The translations under genes and the position numbers were made by a program. A stretch of 45,438 nt of DNA, from NCBI GenBank assembly GCA_018267315.1, contig JAFDYS010000059.1:1-45438 (forward strand), given 5' to 3'. Position 1 is the stretch's first letter; every line of letters starts with the position of its first letter. This DNA comes from Bacteroidota bacterium. GTDB taxonomy: Bacteria; Bacteroidota; Bacteroidia; Chitinophagales; UBA10324. The notes beneath the pieces were generated by a model, which was not told the origin of the DNA, ran no database searches, and saw nothing but the letters and a program-made list of their open reading frames with translations. Of the stretch, positions 32,697 through 41,422 are shown piece after piece.

Positions 32697-34079
32697 TTAT
32701 TGCATTATTTGATTAAAGTCAGTGATGCCCGTCATTTTCTGCAGATCGGGTGAAAGCAGAACGCCGGCCACCATGGGTTTGCCGGTGATATACTTGTTTA
32801 CATAATCCTTGATATCCTGCCGGGTTACTTTCTTCAGGTTATCAATATAGGTGGTGTAATAGTCAACGGAAGCTGAAGCCCACCAGAAGGTAACAGTATG
32901 AATGTAGGAAGATGAACTTTCGCGATCATACTCTTCGGAAATAGCCAACTGGTTTTTGGCGGTTTCCAGTTGTTCATCCGTGAAATAGTTATCCTTGTTC
33001 CATTGGCTTATGTGCTCCTGAACTTTCTTCATGCATTCCTTGATGCGTGTTGGATTCGGCACTACGAAGAGTTGAATCGGGCCTACGTATTTGCAGGTCT
33101 GATATCCAACATTCACCTGGTAGGCAAGTCCGCTGTCAACCAGTTCCTGCTGGAATTTTGATGATGACTGAGAAAGGATGAATGAAAAGACATCTGCGGC
33201 ATAAGTGGCCTTCACATCATTTCTGGTGTCCGGTCCGTGCCATCCCATCAGCACCATCGGTATACGTGCATTGGGGCTGAGGGTGATGAAAGTTTGATTC
33301 TGCGTGAGTGGCTTGAATTCCGGAATCGGCCATTTTTCAATGGGATCGAAGCCGCTGCTTTTCCAGTCGCCATAGATCGCTTTCACCTTGGTTTCCACAT
33401 CGGCCCGCTTCACATCACCCGCAATAGCCAGCACGGAATTGTTGGGCCAATAGTATTTGCCCTGTATGGTTCTCATTTTTTCCGGAGTGGCTGAGAGAAT
33501 CACATCATGAATGCCGATGCCATTCTTCCGCGTAACAAGGTCGCCCCACATGCGCTTGTTGAAATCCTGAAAAAGCGAGAAGGCGGGATTTGATTCTGCG
33601 CGTTGAAACTCACCATCAACCACCGGATTTTCTTTTTTCATTTCCTCGGGCAGGAATAACGGGTAGCGGATGGCACTATTCATAAAACGGAGTCCGTCCT
33701 CCAGTTTGGAGGAGTTAAGGGTGATGAAATAATTCACGCGCTCATCACCGGTAGTTCCATTGGCGCTTGGTCCGAGTGTAATGCCTAACTCACTCAACCG
33801 CGCGAGGTACGCTTCCTGTGAAGGAATGTCTTTGTTTGCCTTAAAGAACATGTGCTCATAGAGGTGTGAGAGACCGTTGTAGTTGGAATCTTCCGTGAAC
33901 GCGCCGTTGTGCACGGCGATTTCAATCGTAACCAGAGGCACACTGTTATCTTCAATGACCAGCAACTGCAAACCGTTGTCGAGGGTTGTGAAGTACCAGT
34001 TGGCAGGCAACTGCTTTTGTGCTAATGCGGTCATGCCCCACAGCAGTAGTGCGGCTATGATGCTGAAAACTTTTTTCAT
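32697..34079 (-). CDS. M16 peptidase, catalytic subunit
   Basis: 460 residues from ATG 34079, which gives a normal signal peptide (1-20, ending ALAQ); an earlier ATG at 34121 adds an unlikely polar stretch. The zinc motif HLYEH is at 72-76 and the third-ligand region is ENPVVDGEFQRAES about 75 residues on. Relatives degrade small peptides in the periplasm. It is the first gene of the two-gene M16 operon, with a TAnnTTTG box 21 bases upstream. Confidence 0.94.
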   Translation of the reverse strand: MKKVFSIIAALLLWGMTALAQKQLPANWYFTTLDNGLQLLVIEDNSVPLVTIEIAVHNGAFTEDSNYNGLSHLYEHMFFKANKDIPSQEAYLARLSELGITLGPSANGTTGDERVNYFITLNSSKLEDGLRFMNSAIRYPLFLPEEMKKENPVVDGEFQRAESNPAFSLFQDFNKRMWGDLVTRKNGIGIHDVILSATPEKMRTIQGKYYWPNNSVLAIAGDVKRADVETKVKAIYGDWKSSGFDPIEKWPIPEFKPLTQNQTFITLSPNARIPMVLMGWHGPDTRNDVKATYAADVFSFILSQSSSKFQQELVDSGLAYQVNVGYQTCKYVGPIQLFVVPNPTRIKECMKKVQEHISQWNKDNYFTDEQLETAKNQLAISEEYDRESSSSYIHTVTFWWASASVDYYTTYIDNLKKVTRQDIKDYVNKYITGKPMVAGVLLSPDLQKMTGITDFNQIMQ

Positions 34080-34100
34080 GCTATTGGAATTTTTACGCCG

Positions 34101-34108
34101 CAAATCTA
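34101..34108 (-). promoter_or_regulatory. Candidate -7 promoter box for the M16 operon
   Basis: On the minus strand this reads TAGATTTG, an exact TAnnTTTG match ending about 21 bases before the ATG at 34079. No clear -33 element. Confidence 0.4.
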
Positions 34109-34206
34109 AGCACGGGAGCATAGATTAGTCATGATTCTTAGTCGAACGATTGTTTGCCTTGGTCGAAATGAAATTTCCGGACGAGTCATCTTTATGAAAT
34201 TTGATC

Positions 34207-34809
34207 ATGAGCCGGAGATTACCGAAATCAAAAAGCATCTCATTGTTCAGGCAACTTTCGTGCAAGCCACTGAGTCGCGAGGCATGGGTTGACTTTGTTG
34301 AATTATTCGGTGATCGGGGTGCCTGCGACGGATGTTGGTGCATGTATTGGCGACTGCGGCGGAGTGAATATGAAAAAATGAAGGGCGATGGAAACAGGAA
34401 AGAGATGAGGCGGCTTGTTGAACGAAATGAAACCCCCGGTCTTTTGCTTTATGTTGATGGAAAAGTGGTCGGATGGTGTTCCGTGGCTCCGCGCGAAAAT
34501 TTCACTGCGCTTAAACATTCAAAGATTCTGAAGCCAGTTGACGATCGGCCGGTTTGGTCAATCGTTTGTTTCTTCATCGCAAAAGAATTCCGGAGACTGG
34601 GATTGACTCATCCGTTTCTTATGTTTGTTACGGACTATTGCCGTAGCCAGGGAGTAAAGATTATAGAGGGCTATCCAGTGGATGTTGCTTCAAAAGATTA
34701 CCCGGTGGTATTTGCACACGTTGGATTTTATTCGGCATTCATCAAGGCGGGATTCACAGAAGTAGCACGCAATTCGCCCACGCGACCGATTATGAGAAAG
34801 TACCTGTGA
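34207..34809 (+). CDS. GNAT family N-acetyltransferase
   Basis: 200 residues from ATG 34207; an upstream in-frame TTG at 34201 adds two residues. The N-terminal GACDGCWCMYWR motif marks a subgroup of GNAT proteins common in Bacteroidota and other bacteria. The acetyl-CoA region is CFFIAKEFRRLGLTHPFL (about 121-139), with the later sequence GYPVDVASKDY and a GF(Y)xAFIKAGFTE end. Substrate unknown. It is divergent from the M16 operon. Confidence 0.85.
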   Translation: MSRRLPKSKSISLFRQLSCKPLSREAWVDFVELFGDRGACDGCWCMYWRLRRSEYEKMKGDGNRKEMRRLVERNETPGLLLYVDGKVVGWCSVAPRENFTALKHSKILKPVDDRPVWSIVCFFIAKEFRRLGLTHPFLMFVTDYCRSQGVKIIEGYPVDVASKDYPVVFAHVGFYSAFIKAGFTEVARNSPTRPIMRKYL

Positions 34810-34825
34810 AATGGGTAATCAGCAA

Positions 34826-36547
34826 CTATCTCATTACTTCAACTTTTCTCAGGTTTGTTTCCTCATCGGTTGTTATGCGCAAAAGGTAATTACCCACAGG
34901 TAAGTCAGAAAGATCATAGCTGATGCGGTGTTTCCCTTCAGCATAATTTTTCTCTCCGGTGCTTCTGACAGTCATACCGTCCGCATTAATCAATTCAAAG
35001 CGGAACGTGGTGGATTGAGTCGTGTAAAAAGAGACGGCCAAGTAATCTGCTGCGGGATTGGGATAAACGCTCACATCAATTCCATTTAAGTTTTCGGAAA
35101 GCGCTGTCTTGTTTTCATGATCAGAAATTGAAGCGGGAAACCCGAATACATCACCGGTTGGTACCGGTAACGGTCTGCCCGAACGCACCAGTTTATACAC
35201 CCACGTGTCACCGTTCTCCGCTGCGCCATGATGGGTTTCCGGGTCGCCATCATCGGAGTGGGCGGTTCCACCTACGATGAATCCGCCGCTTGTTGCCTGA
35301 ATAACTGCATTAGCCGCATCATCTCCTGAGCCGCCGTATGATACCTGCCACTCAATATCACCATCCGAATCCAATTTTAAAAACCAATGATCCGTTCCCC
35401 CTTTATTGGAAGTCAAATCATCATCATTCGACCCGCTTTCACAGGCCAGTGCATATCCGCCGTCAAGAGTTGTAATTACATAATGACCGTAATCAGCATC
35501 AGAGCCGCCGTAGGTCTTCTGCCATTGAATATTGCCGTTGGCGTCGCATTTTATTAGCCATGCATCATACCCGCCATGAGGATTCGTAACATCACCATTA
35601 TTGGAAGCGGAATTTCCAACCACTGCAAAGCCCCCGTCCGGAGTGAGTGCGATCACTTCGCCTAAGTCATCTTTATCGCCACCCATGATTTTTTTCCAGA
35701 GGATATTGCCATTGGGATCCATCTTAATTACAAAGACATCACTGTAATCAGTGCTGCCATGATGATCCGGAAAATCTCCGTCGTTGCTATGCGTTTCACC
35801 GGTGATTAGAAAATTACCATCGGGTGTTTCCTGCACCCAATCCGAAAAGTCCATGAAACTTCCTCCGATTTGTTTACCCCACATCCAGTTTCCGTTGGCG
35901 TCCAGCATCACAACCCAAATGTCAAAGTAATCACTCGATCCATGATGCCCCGTAACAATACCATCATTCGACAATGAACCGCCAACCATAATATAGTTTC
36001 CGGCAGAAGTCCGTCGCATGCAGCTCGGATGATCATGCAGAGAGGCGCCGTAGACGATTTCGCCGATGATATTACCTACGGAGTCGAGTTTCAGCCATAC
36101 AAAGTCCTGGTTGCCGTTGTTTTCAGGTACATCACCATCGGTTGATTGAGATTCCAGGGCCATGAGGTAGTTGCCATCGGGCAATTGCTCTGTATAGAAA
36201 CTGTGATCAGTGGATGACCCGCCGTAAGTCTTATGCCATTGCCGGTTTCCATTGGCATCATACTTAATGAGCAAGGCCTGGCGTAAATATTCAGCGTCGG
36301 CAAGGTCATCATTGTTTGACCAGGTGCGCCCCACCACAATAAATCCGCTATCCGATGTGGGCTGCATGGTATGACAGCGCTCTTCATTCGTTCCTCCGAA
36401 TACATCCTGCCAAACCATATTAATGGTCTGGGCGGAAAGGGTAGCGGGTAATAAGAGGGTAAGTAAAGCGGAGTGGAACCACAAGCTAGGTTTCTGATTC
36501 AGTAATTTACCGGAAGAGAAGGCGTGAGGGAGTAAATGTAGAAGCAT
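34826..36547 (-). CDS. T9SS-sorted repeat protein, beta-propeller-like
   Basis: 573 residues. About seven repeats of 55-65 residues, each with a (Y/F)GG-x-x-x-D segment, a TPDGG(F/Y)-x(V/I)xG core and a (V/L)xKxDxNGNxxW end, probably form a beta-propeller. The signal sequence is set back: the hydrophobic stretch LLTLLLPATLSAQ is at residues 28-40 of the frame from 36547, so the true start may be nearer. The C-terminal 80 residues are a type A T9SS sorting domain (VYPNPAADYLAVSF, then LPVGNYLLRI). No catalytic motif was recognised. Confidence 0.87.
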   Translation of the reverse strand: MLLHLLPHAFSSGKLLNQKPSLWFHSALLTLLLPATLSAQTINMVWQDVFGGTNEERCHTMQPTSDSGFIVVGRTWSNNDDLADAEYLRQALLIKYDANGNRQWHKTYGGSSTDHSFYTEQLPDGNYLMALESQSTDGDVPENNGNQDFVWLKLDSVGNIIGEIVYGASLHDHPSCMRRTSAGNYIMVGGSLSNDGIVTGHHGSSDYFDIWVVMLDANGNWMWGKQIGGSFMDFSDWVQETPDGNFLITGETHSNDGDFPDHHGSTDYSDVFVIKMDPNGNILWKKIMGGDKDDLGEVIALTPDGGFAVVGNSASNNGDVTNPHGGYDAWLIKCDANGNIQWQKTYGGSDADYGHYVITTLDGGYALACESGSNDDDLTSNKGGTDHWFLKLDSDGDIEWQVSYGGSGDDAANAVIQATSGGFIVGGTAHSDDGDPETHHGAAENGDTWVYKLVRSGRPLPVPTGDVFGFPASISDHENKTALSENLNGIDVSVYPNPAADYLAVSFYTTQSTTFRFELINADGMTVRSTGEKNYAEGKHRISYDLSDLPVGNYLLRITTDEETNLRKVEVMR

Positions 36548-36746
36548 AGATGATTGAATTATTTGTTGGGTCCTATTGAATGCTAATGCAACCTACTAAA
36601 AGGGTTTCAGTTGCTGTACAGAATGATTGGGTTTTGTTTCTGCATCACTTTTTTCAGTTAAATCCTTACGTACAGCAGTGATTGCAGTTACATTCCTGTT
36701 GATTCGCCCTGATGTTTGCGTATGATATGGCGTAACCCTTTGCCTG

Positions 36747-36754
36747 TAACTTTG
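36747..36754 (+). promoter_or_regulatory. Candidate -7 promoter box for the HD-PycTM gene
   Basis: TAACTTTG matches TAnnTTTG, ending 38 bases before the ATG at 36793. No good -33 element at the usual spacing. Confidence 0.35.
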
Positions 36755-36792
36755 GAAAAGTCTATTTTGCAGTTTGAATTTATCCTTACGGA

Positions 36793-38046
36793 ATGAAAAA
36801 GCAGTCACCCATCGTACAAAAAGCCGAGGCGTATGTATTTAGTTTGATCCGTGATAAACTTCCTCCCAATTACATCTATCATAATTACAATCACACGGTG
36901 GATGTGGTGGAATCAGTAATTGAGATTGCCGAAGGATCGGAATTATCTAAGGAAGAAACGGAAATGGTGGTGCTTGCGGCATGGTTTCATGATACCGGTT
37001 TTATTGAAGTGTATGACGGGCATGAAGAAAAAAGCCAGGAGATTGCAGCAAAATTTCTGCGTGAAAATTTATATCCGGAAGAAAAAATTGAAATGGTGCT
37101 GGGCTGTATTGCAGCAACCAAATACCCTCAGCAGCCCACTAACATGCTCGAGTACGTTATTTGCGATGCTGACCTTTCCGGTATTGCAAGCAAGAAGTAC
37201 TACGAGAAGGCAGCATTTCTCCGCCGTGAACTGGAATTGGCTTTGGGCAGAACCGAAACGGATGCAGAGTGGCTGGAGTCCGAAGTGAACTTCCTCTCGC
37301 AGCATCGCTATCACACGCCATATGCTCATCTGAAATTCGACAAGAAAAGAACCCTTCATGTGCTCGAGTTGAAGGACCGGCTGAATAAGTTACAGGAAGC
37401 AGAATCGAAGCAATCGAAAAAGCAGGACGTAAAGACTGCTGAGAAGGCAGAAAAGGAAAAGCGGCCGGAGCGAGGCATCGAAACCATGTTCCGCGTGACC
37501 ATCAGCAATCACATGAACCTCTCGAAGATGGCTGACGATAAAGCGAACTTCCTGCTCAGCATCAACGGCATCATTCTTTCTTTTGCCATTGCCAACATTA
37601 TTTCCAAACTCGATGTTCCGGGCAATTTATTTCTGGTTTATCCCACTGCTATTCTTGTTCTGGTGTGCCTCGTCTCCATCATTTTCGCCATTCTCAGCAC
37701 TCGGCCGAAAATCAGTGAAGGCCGATTTACCAAAGCGGATATTCAAAACAAGAGGGCCAACCTGCTTTTTTTCGGTAACTTCTACAACATGGAACTCGAG
37801 GATTTTCATTGGGGCTTCAATGAAATGATGAACGACCGCGATTATCTCTATGGCAGCATGATCAAGGATCTTTATTTTCTGGGTAAGGTGCTCGGCAAAA
37901 AGTACCGCCTCGTGCGGGTCAGTTATACAATTTTTATGTATGGCATTATTGCCGCAGTGATTGGATACGCTGCCAGCTACATGTACTTTAAGCCATACCT
38001 TGATCACGTCGTATCGCAGCCACCGGCAAATACCTTCGGCTATTAG
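36793..38046 (+). CDS. HD-domain phosphohydrolase fused to a PycTM membrane domain
   Basis: 417 residues. Residues 8-175 form an HD-type metal-dependent phosphohydrolase: HNYNHTVDVVESV, the HD pair in WFHDTGF (about 65-71) and the later aspartate in CDADLSGIA. A highly charged linker (about 195-228) follows. Residues 228-405 match the PycTM/DUF5706 domain: ADDKANFLLSINGIILS leading into the first membrane helix, a second helix (VYPTAILVLVCLVSIIFAIL), the LLFFGNF motif, a helical linker and LGKKYRLVRVS before a final helix. PycTM domains are Pycsar effectors gated by cyclic pyrimidine nucleotides; joining one to an HD enzyme suggests the same protein may both respond to and destroy a nucleotide signal, which is inference. 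No cyclase gene is near. The sixA gene starts 17 bases downstream. Confidence 0.85.
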   Translation: MKKQSPIVQKAEAYVFSLIRDKLPPNYIYHNYNHTVDVVESVIEIAEGSELSKEETEMVVLAAWFHDTGFIEVYDGHEEKSQEIAAKFLRENLYPEEKIEMVLGCIAATKYPQQPTNMLEYVICDADLSGIASKKYYEKAAFLRRELELALGRTETDAEWLESEVNFLSQHRYHTPYAHLKFDKKRTLHVLELKDRLNKLQEAESKQSKKQDVKTAEKAEKEKRPERGIETMFRVTISNHMNLSKMADDKANFLLSINGIILSFAIANIISKLDVPGNLFLVYPTAILVLVCLVSIIFAILSTRPKISEGRFTKADIQNKRANLLFFGNFYNMELEDFHWGFNEMMNDRDYLYGSMIKDLYFLGKVLGKKYRLVRVSYTIFMYGIIAAVIGYAASYMYFKPYLDHVVSQPPANTFGY

Positions 38047-38062
38047 TTAAAAGATTTTTGAA

Positions 38063-38572
38063 ATGAAGCACCTTGTTTTGGTTCGTCATGCCAAGTCTTC
38101 CTGGAAAGATCCGGAAACGGAGGATCATGAGCGTCCGCTTTCCAAACGCGGTGAGCACGATGCCCCCTTTATGGCAAAAATTTTCCGCGACAAAAAAATG
38201 GATGTGGATCTCATGGTATCCAGTACGGCAGTGAGGGCATTGGCAACGGCACGTGAATTTGCCCGCAAATTGGATATTAAGAAAGGGAAAATTCTAAGAG
38301 TGTCTGAATTGTACCTCGTCGATCCGGAGGATATTATGGATTACATACGCAACCTGGATGACGATTATAAAACCGTTATGCTCTTTGGGCACAATCCCGG
38401 ATTCACTACAGTAGCCAATACGCTCGGCAATGAACCCATTGATAATATTCCAACCTGCGGCATTGTGTCCATTGATTTTCCCGTTCATTCATGGAAGGAT
38501 GCTGAAAAAGGAATTGGCATTGTCCGGTTCAAAGAATTTCCAAAGATGTATTTTAAGGATGCAGAGGATTGA
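38063..38572 (+). CDS. SixA-type histidine phosphatase
   Basis: 169 residues of the histidine phosphatase superfamily, SixA-like. The catalytic RHAKSSW is at residues 8-14, with DHERPLSKRGEHDA, the SSTAVRALATA segment and LFGHNPGFT with the second histidine. SixA removes phosphate from histidine phosphotransfer proteins in E. coli; Bacteroidota members are untested as far as I know. It is 17 bases after the HD-PycTM gene in the same direction, so the two are likely co-transcribed. Confidence 0.9.
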   Translation: MKHLVLVRHAKSSWKDPETEDHERPLSKRGEHDAPFMAKIFRDKKMDVDLMVSSTAVRALATAREFARKLDIKKGKILRVSELYLVDPEDIMDYIRNLDDDYKTVMLFGHNPGFTTVANTLGNEPIDNIPTCGIVSIDFPVHSWKDAEKGIGIVRFKEFPKMYFKDAED

Positions 38573-38593
38573 ATCTCCCGAGGCGCGAGCAGC

Positions 38594-39568
38594 TTAGCGT
38601 GTCGGTTTGCGCGCCTTCTTGTTTGTGTTTCCTTCACCACCCCACTTCATACATTTCATCTGATTCTTTGGCCGTACGTGGTGTTGACCCATCACCCAGC
38701 TAAATGTGAATTGGGGGAAGGCGTAGTGATCCTTGTCTTTCGGATCGCCGCGTTGCTGACCGGGAGCAGTAACATAGGCATAAATGCCATCCGGATCTAT
38801 TTCATCACTGCGAACGGAAAGTTGCCAGGCCAATGAAGCCGTGGCCGGATCATTGGCGAAATACGAATTGAAATCGGCCTGACTTACGTATTCTGTGCTA
38901 ACGTCATCAATGTAATCGGTAAACGTCCAGTGATCGGCGTATTCAAAAGCAATGGTGAAATCCGTGGTTACATTGTACCGAAGTCCGAATCCAATGGGAA
39001 TGGAGGGCTGATACAATGAGTATTCCTTCCGTCCGCTGCCCGGGAATCCCTGCCCTTCAGTATGCAGTGGTCTCAACTCAACTGTGGTACCATTGACTTC
39101 CGTTTTCGGATTAAAATGAAAAAGACCAACACCTACAAATGCATAGGGTCCCCAGCGCCAGCGTGAAATGGATCCGGGCTCATAACGTGTCAGGTAATAC
39201 TCAGCCCAAACAGAAACGTCCCACAGGTTAGAATGAAAGTTGAGATTGCGGTACCACCGAAACCATTCAGGTGAAAACAAACTGCGCGGCTGAAGAAGTT
39301 TATCATCGCCGGCAATACTTGTATATGAACCAATCACCTTTATGCCCCAGCGGGTGTTGAGTTGGCGGTGATAGAAGGCGCTGCCTACCGGCTTGATCAA
39401 TGTACGCTCGAGATCAAAAAACAGCGGACGACCGATTGCGTTGGCACCGCCGAGATCTCCGAAATAAAGAGTGGAGCCAATTTGAAAACCGATATCAGTC
39501 TTTTGAGCTGAAAGGTGAAAGGGGAACACGAACACTGCCAATACAATGACAGTCAACGCAGGTCTCAT
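38594..39568 (-). CDS. DUF6089 outer-membrane beta-barrel protein
   Basis: 324 residues from ATG 39568, which gives a signal peptide ending HLSAQ; the longer frame from 39619 adds 17 residues without signal character. Family hallmarks are IGFQIGSTLYFGDLGG near the start, alternating aromatic strands (WGPYAFVGVGLFHFNP, PSIPIGFGLRYNV) and a charged C-terminal tail. DUF6089 members are predicted outer-membrane barrels of unknown function in Bacteroidota. It is convergent with the sixA gene. Confidence 0.85.
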   Translation of the reverse strand: MRPALTVIVLAVFVFPFHLSAQKTDIGFQIGSTLYFGDLGGANAIGRPLFFDLERTLIKPVGSAFYHRQLNTRWGIKVIGSYTSIAGDDKLLQPRSLFSPEWFRWYRNLNFHSNLWDVSVWAEYYLTRYEPGSISRWRWGPYAFVGVGLFHFNPKTEVNGTTVELRPLHTEGQGFPGSGRKEYSLYQPSIPIGFGLRYNVTTDFTIAFEYADHWTFTDYIDDVSTEYVSQADFNSYFANDPATASLAWQLSVRSDEIDPDGIYAYVTAPGQQRGDPKDKDHYAFPQFTFSWVMGQHHVRPKNQMKCMKWGGEGNTNKKARKPTR

Positions 39569-39685
39569 GGTGTTTTGGGATCGAACTTTCAAATGTAATA
39601 GAAATCTCAGTTTCACCAATTCGATGGCATTAAAATCTCATCTACGTGAAAACGGCAAAACTGTTCCTACTTCATATAGTCAAAT

Positions 39686-39693
39686 TATATTTG
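39686..39693 (+). promoter_or_regulatory. Candidate -7 promoter box for tRNA-Met
   Basis: TATATTTG matches TAnnTTTG and lies 19 bases before the tRNA 5' end. Confidence 0.45.
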
Positions 39694-39711
39694 CGGCCGT
39701 AAAATCCCTAC

Positions 39712-39785
39712 GGCGAGGTAGCTCAGCTGGCTAGAGCGCGGCACTCATAATGCCGAGGTCGGGAGTTCGAGTCTCCCCCTCGCTA
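39712..39785 (+). tRNA. tRNA-Met (CAU), elongator type, CCA not encoded
   Basis: A 74-nt cloverleaf: acceptor GGCGAGG/CCTCGCT (with a G-U first pair), D arm GCTC/GAGC, anticodon stem CGGCA/TGCCG with loop CTCATAA, and T arm GGGAG/CTCCC around TTCGAGT. The anticodon is CAU. The first pair is G-U, not the mismatch typical of initiator tRNA, and the anticodon stem lacks three G-C pairs near the loop, so it is elongator Met; tRNA-Ile with a lysidine-modified CAU is less likely from the overall sequence. The discriminator is A, followed by CAG, so the CCA end must be added after transcription. Confidence 0.93.
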
Positions 39786-39792
39786 CAGATTC

Positions 39793-39821
39793 ATACGGCA
39801 GATTTGCCGTATCTAATTTTT
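39793..39821 (+). terminator. Intrinsic terminator after tRNA-Met
   Basis: ATACGGCA (39793-39800), loop GATT and TGCCGTAT (39805-39812) form a perfect 8-bp stem, followed by CTAATTTTTTT. Confidence 0.85.
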
Positions 39822-39830
39822 TTAATCTGG

Positions 39831-39862
39831 CAGCCCGGGGATCATTCCCGGGCTGTTTTATT
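39831..39862 (+). terminator. Second hairpin terminator upstream of the CCA-adding enzyme gene
   Basis: CAGCCCGGG (39831-39839) pairs perfectly with CCCGGGCTG (39847-39855) around a 7-base loop and is followed by TTTTATTT. The CCA-adding enzyme gene starts 16 bases after the stem. Confidence 0.8.
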
Positions 39863-39871
39863 TCTTAAGAA

Positions 39872-41338
39872 GTGAAATCCGGTTCCTCATCACTGAAGAT
39901 TAAGAAACACCTGCTGCCGCTTTCCCTTTCTGAAACGGAAGAGAAAATCATTTCACTCGTTGCCCGGAGTGCCCGCGAGCTGAACCTTCCGGTGTTTCTG
40001 GTTGGCGGTCATGTGCGAGATAAAATTCTGCAGCGGCCCTCGAAAGACATTGACTTCGTTGTGGTGGGAAGTGGTGTGGAACTCGCAGAAAGTGTGGCCG
40101 CTCATTTCCACCCGGCAGCATCGCTGGCCGTCTATAAAAATTTCGGAACGGCGCTCGTAAAGCATGAAGATTTTGAGGTGGAGTTTGTGGGAGCGAGGAA
40201 AGAATCCTACCGGGGCGATTCCAGGAAACCCATTGTGGAAGACGGAACACTTGAAGATGATTTGAGCCGTCGCGATTTTACGATTAATGCTCTTGCCGTA
40301 AGTCTGAATGATGATGATTACGGGATGCTCTATGATGCTTTTGACGGACTAAAGGATATTGAAAAAAAGATCATCCGAACACCGCTCAATCCCGACATTA
40401 CGTTCAGCGACGATCCGCTCCGCATGATGCGTGCCATCCGTTTTGCTTCACAACTGAGTTTTCGCATTGAACCGGAAACCTGGCAATCTCTTGTAAGAAA
40501 CCGGGAGCGCATCAGCATCATTTCCGCTGAACGGATTACGGAAGAGATGAACAAGATCATCCTTTCACCAAAACCTTCCGTGGGCTTTGATCTGCTTTTC
40601 AAATCCGGACTGCTCAAAATATTTTTTCCTGAGTTTGAAAAACTTTTTGGAGTGGAACATGTGGAAGGCAAGGGACACAAAGATAATTTCTATCACACCC
40701 TGCAGGTGCTTGATAACTTATCAGAAAAAAGTGATGACCTGTGGCTCCGTTGGGCGGCCATATTGCATGACATTGCCAAACCCGATACCAAGCGGTTTGA
40801 AAAAGGCAGGGGGTGGACTTTCCACGGACACGAAGTAGTAGGTGCCAGAAAAGTGGAGCGCATATTTCGCAAACTGCACCTCCCGTTGAATGAGAAGATG
40901 AAGTTTGTGCAGAAGATGGTAATGCTCCATTTGCGGCCGATCGTACTGAGTAAGGAGGAAGTAACAGACTCTGCCATCCGCCGATTGCTTTTTGATGCCG
41001 GTGATGACATTGATTCACTGATGATGCTCTGTGAATCTGACATCACATCCAAGAATGAAAAGAAAGTGAAACGCTACCTCGAGAATTTTCAGCTCGTGCG
41101 CACCAAATTGAAAGAAGTGGAAGCCAGTGACCGCTTGCGTAACTGGCAGCCGCCCATATCCGGTGAACTGATCATGAAAACTTTTGGCAAGCCGCCGGGA
41201 AAAGAAATCGGAATTATCAAAGATGCAATCCGCGAAGCCATCCTCGAAGGAGTTATTTCGAATACCTTTGATGACGCATATAACTTCATGCTGGCGAAAG
41301 CAAAAGAATTGGGATGGGAATGTGTGAACAAATATTGA
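39872..41338 (+). CDS. CCA tRNA nucleotidyltransferase with HD domain
   Basis: 488 residues from GTG 39872. The nucleotidyltransferase head has GGHVRDKIL and the metal pair in DIDFVVVG (about 47-64), then EFVGARKESYRGDSRKP and RRDFTINALA. Middle tRNA-binding helices are followed by an HD domain (AAILHDIAKPDTKRF, about 290-305; HGHEVVGARKVERIFRKL). Such enzymes add or repair the 3' CCA of tRNAs, and the HD part can give 2',3'-cyclic phosphodiesterase activity. It is directly downstream of a tRNA gene with no encoded CCA. Poly(A) polymerase is an alternative label but the HD and length favour CCA addition. Confidence 0.92.
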   Translation: MKSGSSSLKIKKHLLPLSLSETEEKIISLVARSARELNLPVFLVGGHVRDKILQRPSKDIDFVVVGSGVELAESVAAHFHPAASLAVYKNFGTALVKHEDFEVEFVGARKESYRGDSRKPIVEDGTLEDDLSRRDFTINALAVSLNDDDYGMLYDAFDGLKDIEKKIIRTPLNPDITFSDDPLRMMRAIRFASQLSFRIEPETWQSLVRNRERISIISAERITEEMNKIILSPKPSVGFDLLFKSGLLKIFFPEFEKLFGVEHVEGKGHKDNFYHTLQVLDNLSEKSDDLWLRWAAILHDIAKPDTKRFEKGRGWTFHGHEVVGARKVERIFRKLHLPLNEKMKFVQKMVMLHLRPIVLSKEEVTDSAIRRLLFDAGDDIDSLMMLCESDITSKNEKKVKRYLENFQLVRTKLKEVEASDRLRNWQPPISGELIMKTFGKPPGKEIGIIKDAIREAILEGVISNTFDDAYNFMLAKAKELGWECVNKY

Positions 41339-41422
41339 ACTGCTTTCGTAATGTAATTTTCGTTGAATTATTTTTATTTGCCGTCAAGTGATTTTGTAAC
41401 CACCAACAAAAGTAATTACCGT

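Noticed and set aside
13696..38572. A complete Pycsar system
   Set aside because: Two PycTM-type proteins are present, but no cyclase of the class III adenylate/guanylate or PycC type was found in the window, so only orphan effectors can be claimed.
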